This document shows, in pieces, positions 24,460 through 33,186 of a stretch of DNA of 64,000 nt. Numbering within the stretch: the stretch's first letter is position 1; every line of letters starts with the position of its first letter. The notes beneath the pieces are model-generated. The model saw nothing but the letters and a program-made list of their open reading frames with translations. It searched no databases and was not told the DNA's origin. Source of the stretch: Bryobacterales bacterium (GTDB lineage: Bacteria; Acidobacteriota; Terriglobia; Bryobacterales; Bryobacteraceae); assembly GCA_003164035.1 (NCBI GenBank), contig PLRS01000114.1, forward strand, positions 37,110 through 101,109, given 5' to 3'. The position numbers and the translations under genes are program-made.

Positions 24460-27400
24460 CTAGCTACCAAACGACCCGAGAGGATCGAATTCGCGCTGAA
24501 CGAACTGCGCGGTGAAGGCGATGAAACGCATTCGCGCCTGAAATTGAATCGTCGGATCGCTTGTCCCGGTGATCTGAAAAGACCCCAGGAAGCCGGCCAG
24601 ATTCTCCACCGCGGCCCAATCTTCGAACGTCTGAAACCTCAGCAGGGCCGTGCCCGTTTCCTTGTCGCCGCCGGGTTGTTGCTGGTAGACGTGGCAATAG
24701 AGCGTCGTGTAGTCGGTGAGCAGGTCGCCCACGTCTTTCTCCATGTATTTCACTCCTTCGAAGCGGAAACGGTTGCCGCCGGCGAGGAATTCGATATGGT
24801 AATTCATCTCGGCTTCGCCCGTGGCCAGGTTCACTTTCAGGTAATGAAACCGGCTGTTCGCCGAGTCGATCGGGAAAGTGGCCGGTCCCTGACCCTGGAA
24901 CTGTCCGAATGAGATGGTTCCGCCGATCTGTGCCTCATGCTCATAGCCGTCGACGAACTCGTTGACGTCCCGAATCGTCATGGTGGCTTCGAAGCTCGAG
25001 GTCACCGCGCCGGGCGGGTTGCCGCTGGCTGGAATTCGCTGCGCGATGGTAAGGTCCCCGGCGCGGCCGGGAGCGGGAGTGCCTTCTCCCGGGAAATACC
25101 AGCCGACCATCTGCTCCTTGAAAGTCATGCCGACGCCATCCGGCAATTGTGTGTCGAGAAACGGGCGCAATAGCGTGTTAGTGGGCAGTTGCTTCCCGGC
25201 GATTCGCGTCAGCATGTAGTAGAAGCCGAATTGCCCGCCGGCTTCGGTGTGAAAGAGGCCGAACGAGGAGTTAGCCACCAGCTCGGCGGTGGCGCCCGGC
25301 AGCGTGGCGATGTACTTGCCGACCATGAAATCCGCGGTCACTTTGCGAATCTCGTCGTGAAACGGGGTGAAGTCGTTCAACTGGAAATGGTCTTTCAGAA
25401 AGCTCGGGACGATCAATCCCTCGATGAGACCGATAAGTTGATAGCGCGCCTCGAACCGCCCATCCGGCAAGTTACTGAACTGCAGATAGGCAATTCCGCT
25501 TGCATGATTCGCGTTGGAAATGACATCCATGCGCCAAACGCCGTTCAGATCGGCGGCGTCGGGCGCCGTACCGGTGGCGTACAGCGCGTCATGATCGTCA
25601 TCGGTCATCTGGCCAAAGCCGTAGAGCCGGGACATGGGAAAAGTCAGAACGCGCGCGCCGTGCGGATACTTACCCAGGTACACGCGCCCGATCAACAAGT
25701 CCTGATTGACGATCTTCAGGATATCGTAAAAGCCCTGCCAGGGCGGATCCAGATAGCGAAGAAGAACGTAGTTGCCCGGCTCCAGAGTGCCGTCGCTGTG
25801 TCCCACTTCCACGGTCACTTCTTCCAGGCTGTTGCGCGCCTGGATGTGCCCATCGGTGTCGCTGGTAACACCGGTGTGTTGTCCATTCGGCTGCTTTTGA
25901 AATTGCTTCTTGAAGCCCGTGAAAATGGCCGAAGACATGGCGTTCAGCACGTTTCCCCGCGGGAAGAAGCCCTTCCAGTAGCGGTCGTTGTAAATGGTCT
26001 CGTTAGCGATGTCGATTGTCGGATTGCCGCCCTGGTTGACAATGGTATCGATCCCCATGGTGGGACAGCGGCGGAACAGAACTTCGAGTTCGCCTTCGTT
26101 ATAGCCGATGGCGTCGAGCGCGCTCAGGCCCGCCATGCTGACCGGTTTCGCCGGTTCGGGATAGGCCGCGCCCTGGAGCTGCTGAATCTTGCGCTCGACA
26201 AAGCGCTCGGTCAGCGCCGAGATGGTCAGAAAAGGATTGACGCCGAGCGCGCTCGGAATGATGGACCCATCGGTGACGTAGAGTCCCTGGTGTACGCTGC
26301 CGTCGCCGGCGAACACGCGCCCGTAGACGTCGACCGCGCCTTCCAGGTTATCGTCGCCCATCGGGCATCCGCCCAAAGGATGGGCTGTAATCAAATGCCG
26401 CAGCTTGAAAAAGCTCCAGGTGGGATTGGAGATGAAGCTGGCGCTGAGCGCGCGCGCGTTGCGGCGCAGTTCTTCGTTCATTCGCGTGAAGATCTGCTGC
26501 TGGCCGGCCTGGTCCCAGGAAATCTGGATGCGGCCATCGGGCTCAATGAGGGGTTTGTCGAACAGGATGAGGCCGCGGGCATTGTCCTGGCCCATCACCA
26601 AATAAAGCATGGTATGGTTCAACGCGCCGTTCGGATCGTGCTCGCGGCCGGCGGGATCGAGGTCGCGCAGCAGGCGCGCGCGTTGGTCGGCCTCGTTTCC
26701 GGTGACCGTATCCTGGCCCTGAATCGCGGCGAAAACCGCCTTGGCGGCGGCAACCGAGGCGCTCGGGAAGGAAAAGTCTTCGATTGCCATGCGCTTCGAT
26801 TCGGACAGCGTACCGTTGTAGCGAACCAGCCCGACAATGTTCGGCCCCGGCGATGGCGAATCGCCCGCCGCCGGTTTTTGCTCCGCGTTATAGCCCAGCA
26901 CATCGGTCTCATACCCGCCGTTGTAGGCTAACCCGAAAAAGTCGCCATTGCTGCTGAACTTAGTGCCCAGGGCCGGCGCCACCGAAAGACCGTGCATCTC
27001 CGAACGGAGCAGAATCTCGGTGGAATTCAGAGAACCGGCGGAGAGAACCACTTCGCCCGCGTTCAGCGTGAAGCTCTCGCTGCCGCCGCCCGTCTTTACA
27101 TAACTCCCGTGAATGATCCAACCGCCCGAGGCGCCCTTCTCCAGCCACTCTACCTTGGCCTGGGTCAGAATGGTCGCGCCCGCCCGCTGCGCCATCGGGA
27201 GGTAATTCATGTAAAGGGTATTCTTCGCTCCCACGTTGCAACCGGTGACGCAGTTACCGCAGTCGATGCACGGCTTCTGCTCGACGCCATAGGGATTCAA
27301 GCCGTCAATGGTGAAATTGACGACTATATTGAGCGGCTGCACCGTAGTGCCGATTTCCACCGCCCGGCGATTAAGCGCCTGAACCTTGGCGAGCGAGAGC

Positions 27401-27834
27401 GCATTCGGATGCGGATTGGCCGCCAGCATCGCCCGGGCGCGGTCGTAGTAAGGCAGCAGCGCGTTGTACTCAATCGCGGACGGCCAACTGAACTGCTGGA
27501 ACACCTCCTCATCCGGGACGATGGCCACGTTGGCGTTGATCAGTGAGGTGCCGCCTAATCCTGAGCCTTTGATTACGGAGATATCCTGGTAATTGAGCAG
27601 CTCATACAACCCCAGCGGATTCAGGTCGCCGCGAGTCGCACCTGCCACGTCCAGCGGCGCTTCCGGGTATTCGCCCGGCTGCCATTCCTTGCCTCGCTCC
27701 AAAATGCAGATGGAGGGTTTCGGGTTCAGGTCGGCCGTGGCCAGCCGTGCCGCCGTGATCGCTCCTCCATAACCCGATCCGATCACCACGATGTCGTACG
27801 CACTCTTACGCTGCGCCCAGGGTGTCGATAACAT
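24460..27834 (-). CDS. GMC-family flavoprotein with CxxCxxCxxxC motif and long C-terminal module
   Basis: A 1124-residue protein. Residues 1 to about 560 are a GMC oxidoreductase of the cholesterol-oxidase-like type: dinucleotide fold VIGSGYGGAITAARLA (residues 17-32), second FAD motif IKGSGLGGTSLINANV, and C-terminal HPLGGCPMGDDN... VNPFLTISAL. Residues 189-199 read CIDCGNCVTGC, a cysteine spacing like a 4Fe-4S site that recurs in this GMC branch. The last ~560 residues are not part of the GMC fold. Its end (FRFEGVKYMEKDVGDLLTDY, then TTLYCHVY) recalls a region of actinobacterial GMC-hydrolase fusions. No signal peptide. It is preceded by a VAO-type flavoprotein gene with only 15 bases between. 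Substrate unknown; a sterol- or terpenoid-like alcohol is one possibility. Confidence 0.88.
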   Translation of the reverse strand: MLSTPWAQRKSAYDIVVIGSGYGGAITAARLATADLNPKPSICILERGKEWQPGEYPEAPLDVAGATRGDLNPLGLYELLNYQDISVIKGSGLGGTSLINANVAIVPDEEVFQQFSWPSAIEYNALLPYYDRARAMLAANPHPNALSLAKVQALNRRAVEIGTTVQPLNIVVNFTIDGLNPYGVEQKPCIDCGNCVTGCNVGAKNTLYMNYLPMAQRAGATILTQAKVEWLEKGASGGWIIHGSYVKTGGGSESFTLNAGEVVLSAGSLNSTEILLRSEMHGLSVAPALGTKFSSNGDFFGLAYNGGYETDVLGYNAEQKPAAGDSPSPGPNIVGLVRYNGTLSESKRMAIEDFSFPSASVAAAKAVFAAIQGQDTVTGNEADQRARLLRDLDPAGREHDPNGALNHTMLYLVMGQDNARGLILFDKPLIEPDGRIQISWDQAGQQQIFTRMNEELRRNARALSASFISNPTWSFFKLRHLITAHPLGGCPMGDDNLEGAVDVYGRVFAGDGSVHQGLYVTDGSIIPSALGVNPFLTISALTERFVERKIQQLQGAAYPEPAKPVSMAGLSALDAIGYNEGELEVLFRRCPTMGIDTIVNQGGNPTIDIANETIYNDRYWKGFFPRGNVLNAMSSAIFTGFKKQFQKQPNGQHTGVTSDTDGHIQARNSLEEVTVEVGHSDGTLEPGNYVLLRYLDPPWQGFYDILKIVNQDLLIGRVYLGKYPHGARVLTFPMSRLYGFGQMTDDDHDALYATGTAPDAADLNGVWRMDVISNANHASGIAYLQFSNLPDGRFEARYQLIGLIEGLIVPSFLKDHFQLNDFTPFHDEIRKVTADFMVGKYIATLPGATAELVANSSFGLFHTEAGGQFGFYYMLTRIAGKQLPTNTLLRPFLDTQLPDGVGMTFKEQMVGWYFPGEGTPAPGRAGDLTIAQRIPASGNPPGAVTSSFEATMTIRDVNEFVDGYEHEAQIGGTISFGQFQGQGPATFPIDSANSRFHYLKVNLATGEAEMNYHIEFLAGGNRFRFEGVKYMEKDVGDLLTDYTTLYCHVYQQQPGGDKETGTALLRFQTFEDWAAVENLAGFLGSFQITGTSDPTIQFQARMRFIAFTAQFVQREFDPLGSFGS

Positions 27835-27849
27835 AAGAAAACCTCCAAT

Positions 27850-29205
27850 TCAGTTTCCGAGCAGTGCCCGGAAATAATCGTTGAGAAGCCGGCCCTGGGG
27901 ATCGTAAGTCTTGCGTGCGGCGGCGAACGCAGTCAACCGGTCACCCAGCGCCTTTTGCGCCTGTGCGGGGGTGATGCCATAAGTCTGATTAAACAACGGA
28001 ATGCCGCCCTGGTCGCTCGAAAACTGGTTGTAAGCCACCAGGAACTGGTCCCATCCCGGATTCGCGGTGGACACCGGGTCGATGGTCATCACGTCGCCAT
28101 CCCAGGAATAGGAAAGCAGCGAGTTCTGGTCCTTCGCGACGCGATAGCCGACGAAGAGCATGTCAACGCGGTAACCGTTCTGCTTATAATACTGTTGGCA
28201 AAACTGAAAGCAGGCCCGCAGGACAGCCGGATAAGTCGCCTCGGGGAACGCCCAAAGGCTGAAGGTGTAGCGGCTCGCCCCGCCTACTGGCGGGTAACGG
28301 ATGATCTGGTCGGTGGCGACCGTGTTCCCGCTCTGAATCAGGTTCTCCAGCTTCCAGCGCCATAGGGCGTTGAATCCGTCGATCACTTTGTACCGCACCG
28401 TCTTATCCGGGATGTCCTTTCCGGCGTTGGCGCAAACCAGCGGCCCGGCGCTGGCCCACATATAATTGCGCAGCGGCCAGACGGCGCGATTGGGATCGCC
28501 GGTCGCGGTGGGATCGTACTTCCGGAATTCCACCGTGATCAGGTTGTCGAAGGGGAAGACGTAGAACATCAGCGATTCGCCGCCGGCTTTCAGCGCGGGC
28601 AACTGCTGGATGAAATCGTCGAGTTTGAAGGTCTTGTGACGCACCGCCATAGGCTGGATCGGGCGAACGCGGAAAGTGGCTTCACAGACGATCCCGAACG
28701 TTCCGTAACTGGACCGGACCTTCTGCATCAGGTCGGGCTGATCGTCGGTCACTTCCAGGAAATCGCCCGAAGGCAGCGCCATCTTGATCCGTGTAACATA
28801 GGAGCCGACCTGGCCGTACTCGCCGGGCATCGACGAGTCCTTGGTCCCCGCGCAGGCCGCGCTGCCGACCGAGAGACTGCCGATCTCGGTATTGACATAG
28901 AACTGCAAATTCTGCTTTTCCAGCTCTTTGGCCACGTCGATGTAGAGCGCGCCCGCCTCCGCCGTCACCGTGCCGTTCGAGATGTCCAGAATCTTATTCA
29001 TGCCGGACATCTTGAGGATGGTGCCGCCGTCGACCACGGCGCACGGCGCGGTGGAATGGTTGGAGCCAACCGCCCGCACCGGAGACGGATACTGGGCGGG
29101 GTTCTTCAAGACCTTGACCACGTCATCGGCGGAAGCCGCTTCCACCACCGCCTGCGCGTGGGAAACCAGGTCCCCAAACCAATTGGTGACGATAATGTCG
29201 CTCAT
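27850..29205 (-). CDS. VAO-type FAD-linked oxidoreductase (aldonolactone/alditol oxidase-like)
   Basis: A 451-residue flavoprotein. The FAD-binding half has VRAVGSNHSTAPCAVVDGGTILKMSGMNKIL (with the GSxHS element), GSLSVGSAACAGTKDSSMPGEYGQVGSYV, and YGTFGIVCEATFRV. The C-terminus YDPQGRLLNDYFRALLG is typical of sugar-lactone oxidases (FAD/arabinono-lactone oxidase family). There is no signal peptide. It is 40 bases downstream of the 724-residue unknown gene and 15 bases upstream of the GMC gene, forming an operon of two different flavoenzymes. Reaction probably oxidation of a sugar or lactone alcohol; the real substrate cannot be read from sequence. Confidence 0.86.
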   Translation of the reverse strand: MSDIIVTNWFGDLVSHAQAVVEAASADDVVKVLKNPAQYPSPVRAVGSNHSTAPCAVVDGGTILKMSGMNKILDISNGTVTAEAGALYIDVAKELEKQNLQFYVNTEIGSLSVGSAACAGTKDSSMPGEYGQVGSYVTRIKMALPSGDFLEVTDDQPDLMQKVRSSYGTFGIVCEATFRVRPIQPMAVRHKTFKLDDFIQQLPALKAGGESLMFYVFPFDNLITVEFRKYDPTATGDPNRAVWPLRNYMWASAGPLVCANAGKDIPDKTVRYKVIDGFNALWRWKLENLIQSGNTVATDQIIRYPPVGGASRYTFSLWAFPEATYPAVLRACFQFCQQYYKQNGYRVDMLFVGYRVAKDQNSLLSYSWDGDVMTIDPVSTANPGWDQFLVAYNQFSSDQGGIPLFNQTYGITPAQAQKALGDRLTAFAAARKTYDPQGRLLNDYFRALLGN

Positions 29206-29245
29206 CGAAAAGTCCCCTCCTTGCCCCTTCGGATCGATGATTTTG

Positions 29246-31420
29246 TTACGACCCGGCCGTGGCCGCCAGCACGCGCTGTTTCGTCCGGACGAGCTGCGGC
29301 CCGACGATCAAAATGCTTGCGCCGGCCCGGCGGCCCGACGCCTCGTCCATGGCGATCAGGCCCCAGGGCTCGCCGAACTGTTCGCTGGTGGTGGAGGCCA
29401 CCTGCTTCAAATGGGCCGCCAGGTCCTGCCGCAAGCTCTGAAATTCCGGATCGTCCGGCGCCGCCGCCGGATGCTGGCCCAACCATTTGCCCATCGCCGC
29501 CAGCCGTTGGCCGGCGCCGGCCATGGCGCCAGCCCACCACATGATGGCCGTATAGTCTGCTGTGATGGCTCCCACGAGAGGCGCCGGTACGCCCGGAAAT
29601 AGCTGTGCAAAGCCCGGCTGGCCTTGAGCCTTCAGCCGGCCCCAGAGATCGTCGTCGATGGCGGGCCCGCGCCGGACGGCATCGTCGTCGCCCTCATTCA
29701 CCAGCAATTGGACCGCGGCGCGTCCCATGTTTTCGTAGAACGGTTCCGGCACGGGCGCGCCCGTCGGGTCGAGAAACAGAGCCGCCGCCAGGCCGCTGTC
29801 GTAATCGGTGCGGGCATGAATCATGGTGCGGCCGAAATCGCCAACGCCGGCCGGCAAGGTGGCGTCCTCGCCGGAGAACAGCCCGAGGGCCGCGCCAACG
29901 CCGAGGTCGCGCTGCATCTGGTCCCGGCCGGTAGCGTTTTGCAGATCGAAAAAATCGTGGCTGCAGCGCAACGCCGGGCCGCCGATTTGCCGTTGCGATC
30001 CCTGGTAAGCCGCCGTCAGCAGGAACGATTCCGCCATCACGTGGCGCAGTTTCTGGGTGTCGGCCCCAAAATTCACCGCCGTCGAACGAATTCGCTGGGC
30101 CGTAACCTTGTCGGTGATGACCAGCGCCCCGGTCGCCGGCTCGAACAGCACCTCGCCGCTGGAGGCCAGAGTCGAGATAGAGCCGAAATTGAATATCCCC
30201 AGCAGGTTCACGTCTAACTGAATCCCGGCCTTTCGCGCATTGCCCCAAACGCTCTGAACCTCCGTGATCCCGGCCAGGGCGCCGCCATGCAATCCGCTCA
30301 AATCGCCGGTGAGCGCCTGGTTGAGCGCCTGGCGCGAACCCGGCGTCAGGGCGGCAACTTCGATATCGTACAGAAACGCGGCGTCGGTGGACTCGGTCAC
30401 GCTGATCGCGGCGGAAAGCGCCAATTCCAGCTTGCGATCGACGGCTGCCTTCACGGCACCTTGAATGGCGCTGATCTGGTCGGGGGGAAGCCCCGCCTTT
30501 TGGAGCTCGGCGAGGTCGGCGGTGGCGCTGGAGCTGATGGCCCCGATGATAGTGGAAAACAGATCGGTAGTTCCGAAGCCCGCGCTCACGCTCGCGCCCG
30601 CCGTTGCGGTCACGGCTAACTCAGCCGCTTTTTCCCGGTACCAGCCCAGGTGCACGTGCCCCGCGGCCTGTTTTTGCGCGCAGATTTGGAAGGTGCCCTT
30701 CAACTCGAAGGATGCCCCAACCTGCGCCACCCCGCCGGCGGTCACCGACAGCGCCGGCAGCAGCGCGGGAAGCGCCACCGAAGCCAGGGGATTGGTGACG
30801 GCGAGCAGGTTGGCCGTGGCGGAAAGCTTGAGTGTCCCGGTTCCCGTCGCCGTGGCCACCGCGCCGTCCGGCAGTGAGGCCAGGTCGTCGGCGCTGGCTG
30901 GAATAAGGAAACTGCCCACGGTTTGTTCGACCGCGTCCAAAAGCGTAATCCCTTGCTTCAGCGGAAAATTCCGATAGTTCCGGATGTCGATGGTCTCGCC
31001 AGGGCCCACTCCGAATTGGAGAAGTCCCGCATCCGGTCCAACCGCAACCCCCACCGACGCCTGGACGCCCAGGCCGACGTAGCAGGTTCCCGCCGCGATC
31101 CCGATGTCGCCCGAATACACATCGGGCAGGTTCGCGACCGTCGGCGTTGGTTGAATCAATTCCAGCGACCCGTGCGCGCCGGCCGAAATCGAAAGGGCGT
31201 TTGCGCCCGGCCCGATCGATACACTGTTAGCGAACGAGAGGCCGCTGGTGAGCGCCGTCAGCGCCGGTTGATCCAGCGTGAGTCCTCCCGCCTTCGAAAA
31301 ATCGCCATTGGTCAGCCGTAGCGCCGGCAGTTGCTGAAAGTATTTCAGCAGCGAGGAGAAGGGGGCCAGTTGAATGTCGGCGTCCAGCCCGAGATCGTCC
31401 GTCAGTTTGATCGTCGCCAT
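29246..31420 (-). CDS. Large unassigned protein, first gene of flavoenzyme operon
   Basis: A 724-residue protein I do not recognise. There is no signal peptide, no long hydrophobic helix and no catalytic motif I can name. The first ~400 residues are Ala/Gly/Val/Thr-rich, alternating beta-like (GTGTLKLSATANLLAVTNPL, AELAVTATAGASVSAGFGTT), suggesting a beta-sandwich or barrel. The last ~300 residues look helical with Trp-containing stretches (TAIMWWAGAMAGAGQRLAAM, GKWLGQHPAAAPDDPEFQSL). It begins MATIKLTDDLGLDADIQLAP after GAGG ten bases upstream, and is divergent from the phosphoesterase gene. It could be a scaffold or binding partner of the two flavoproteins encoded behind it; this is inference from operon position. 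Confidence 0.72.
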   Translation of the reverse strand: MATIKLTDDLGLDADIQLAPFSSLLKYFQQLPALRLTNGDFSKAGGLTLDQPALTALTSGLSFANSVSIGPGANALSISAGAHGSLELIQPTPTVANLPDVYSGDIGIAAGTCYVGLGVQASVGVAVGPDAGLLQFGVGPGETIDIRNYRNFPLKQGITLLDAVEQTVGSFLIPASADDLASLPDGAVATATGTGTLKLSATANLLAVTNPLASVALPALLPALSVTAGGVAQVGASFELKGTFQICAQKQAAGHVHLGWYREKAAELAVTATAGASVSAGFGTTDLFSTIIGAISSSATADLAELQKAGLPPDQISAIQGAVKAAVDRKLELALSAAISVTESTDAAFLYDIEVAALTPGSRQALNQALTGDLSGLHGGALAGITEVQSVWGNARKAGIQLDVNLLGIFNFGSISTLASSGEVLFEPATGALVITDKVTAQRIRSTAVNFGADTQKLRHVMAESFLLTAAYQGSQRQIGGPALRCSHDFFDLQNATGRDQMQRDLGVGAALGLFSGEDATLPAGVGDFGRTMIHARTDYDSGLAAALFLDPTGAPVPEPFYENMGRAAVQLLVNEGDDDAVRRGPAIDDDLWGRLKAQGQPGFAQLFPGVPAPLVGAITADYTAIMWWAGAMAGAGQRLAAMGKWLGQHPAAAPDDPEFQSLRQDLAAHLKQVASTTSEQFGEPWGLIAMDEASGRRAGASILIVGPQLVRTKQRVLAATAGS

Positions 31421-31715
31421 GTGATTCCTCGATTCCCTCTCCTCCAATGAACTGGACGTGTCAAGATCGTACACCAAAACGAATGGAAACAAAATGGGAA
31501 AATCCGCGTTCCGGTAACCCCCCGGTGTCTTGGGATGGAGCATCCAGAAACGGGAGCTAAAGTACCCGTTTGACCTGTCACTTACTGATTCCTGGTGAGA
31601 GAAGCGGTACTGAGTTCCCGTTTTTTCCCGAGCTGGAGGTTGAATGTCCGGCCAAACCGTGACGGTCGGGTGTATACTCTACACGAATTGGGGATGCCAG
31701 AAAGGATCTACTAAA
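31421..31715. promoter_or_regulatory. Divergent promoter region of the flavoenzyme/phosphoesterase cluster
   Basis: About 295 bases separate the two divergent genes. On the plus strand TATACT at 31673-31678 could be a -10 box for the phosphoesterase gene, but no good -35 is seen. On the minus strand TTGACA (complement of about 31459-31464) lies about 40 bases before the 724-residue gene, without a clear -10. A shared regulatory region is plausible; no operator palindrome is obvious. Confidence 0.35.
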
Positions 31716-33110
31716 ATGAACCTACCGCTCAGCCTTCACAGTGGCAAGCTGTCGCTGTTTCAATCCGCCGTGAATAAGATCATTCAGAAAAAGGGCACGT
31801 CCGCAACCCACCTTTCCGAAGACCAGCCCATGATGCAGCAGGCTAACACCGTGCTGCAGGCCGCGGACGCAGGGCAGGATCTGGGCCAGTTTCTGGGCAC
31901 CCCGCTCGAATGCGCCAGCCTGACGGTCCAGGCCGCCCTTGCGTTCGCGGCCGGTGACAGCGCCAAGGAGGCTGAGATCCGCGCGCAGCTCGTGGACAGC
32001 CCGTGCGATCCCGGCTGGGTCACGGTGCTGGCGGCCTATGAGGTCTACTATGCCGGCGGCCAAAGCCCGAAATACACCAACTGGACCAACATCGGAGATT
32101 TCGTCTACCCCATCCCGGACACGGGCCGCAATGGCGATCAACTGACGGTCGCCGTGCTGGCCGATTGGGGTACTGGCGATAACCTCGTAGCTAAGAACAG
32201 CCTGGAGGCGATCTTCCGGTTCAAGCCCGATCTGATTATCCACCTGGGTGACATCTATTACGCCGGCACGGCCGACGAATGCACCGCCAATTTCCTGAAT
32301 TACATGGTGGCCGCGTGCAAGGCTAACTACCCGGTGCCGATTTATAACCTGGCCGGCAACCACGATTACTACAGCGGCGGCGCCGCCTACTACAACCTGC
32401 TAACCCAGCTCAACCCCCAGTGCGCGCCGCCGGGCACGCCCGTTCAGGGCGCCAGTTTCTTCTGCCTGCGCAACCGCGACTGGCAGATTCAGGGCATGGA
32501 CACGGGATACGGCGACCACGATGTTTTCACGGTCGCAAACGACATCACCCAACTGCAGCCGAGCGAGGTGGAGTGGCACCAGGACAAGATTGCCACCGCC
32601 GCCGGGCGGAAGATCGTGATGCTGTCCCACCATCAGCTCTATTCCGCTTTCGAGAACATCGGCAGGCAGACAAATAATTACTACAATCCCAACTTGCTGG
32701 CCAACTTTAAGGACGCCATGAATGCCGGGGCGATCACCGCCTGGTACTGGGGCCACTCGCACATTCTGGAACTCTACGGAGCGTTTCCGCTCCTCAACGC
32801 CAGCCAGCCCAAGGGACGCTGTATCGGCTACTCCGCGTTTCCGATGATGAAGGCCGGGGACCCCTACAAGGTGCTCGTTTCCGCCGACAAACTGCCGCCG
32901 CTGGGAGACCCGCCGTTTCTCGACACCACCGGGGACGTGTACGATCACGGTTTCATGATCCTGACGCTGGCCGATACCTTCGCCCAGGCGGATTATTACC
33001 AGACCCCCGGCGACGGTGCGCCGGCTCCCAGTCCCCTCAACCCCAAGTTTTCGGAAAATCTCTGGGCCGCCCAACCGTCGCAGGTGCAGACTTCGTCCGC
33101 GCCGGCCTGA
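31716..33110 (+). CDS. Calcineurin-like metallophosphoesterase
   Basis: A 464-residue protein. Residues ~1-120 are helical and unassigned; from residue 145 the metallophosphoesterase blocks appear in order: ADWGTGD (Asp150), HLGDIYYAG (Asp179), AGNHDYY (214-219), LSHHQLYS (His305/306) and YWGHSHILELYG (346-357). This set coordinates two metal ions. The Tyr after GDIY resembles purple acid phosphatases. No signal peptide is evident, so it is probably cytoplasmic unless exported by another route. ATG 31716 follows AAAGGA by nine bases; an in-frame start upstream lacks this. It diverges from the flavoenzyme operon and may act on a phosphorylated intermediate of the same process. Confidence 0.88.
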   Translation: MNLPLSLHSGKLSLFQSAVNKIIQKKGTSATHLSEDQPMMQQANTVLQAADAGQDLGQFLGTPLECASLTVQAALAFAAGDSAKEAEIRAQLVDSPCDPGWVTVLAAYEVYYAGGQSPKYTNWTNIGDFVYPIPDTGRNGDQLTVAVLADWGTGDNLVAKNSLEAIFRFKPDLIIHLGDIYYAGTADECTANFLNYMVAACKANYPVPIYNLAGNHDYYSGGAAYYNLLTQLNPQCAPPGTPVQGASFFCLRNRDWQIQGMDTGYGDHDVFTVANDITQLQPSEVEWHQDKIATAAGRKIVMLSHHQLYSAFENIGRQTNNYYNPNLLANFKDAMNAGAITAWYWGHSHILELYGAFPLLNASQPKGRCIGYSAFPMMKAGDPYKVLVSADKLPPLGDPPFLDTTGDVYDHGFMILTLADTFAQADYYQTPGDGAPAPSPLNPKFSENLWAAQPSQVQTSSAPA

Positions 33111-33186
33111 GGCTGCCCGGGAACGGATTTCCCCGGATCGGGTAGGCGCCCTTCGCCGGCTTTCCGGATACAGTCCGCGGCGCCCC

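Noticed and set aside
25189..26931. A 580-codon plus-strand frame over the GMC gene
   Set aside because: It is the antisense of a gene with strong FAD and GMC motifs; no recognisable domain of its own.
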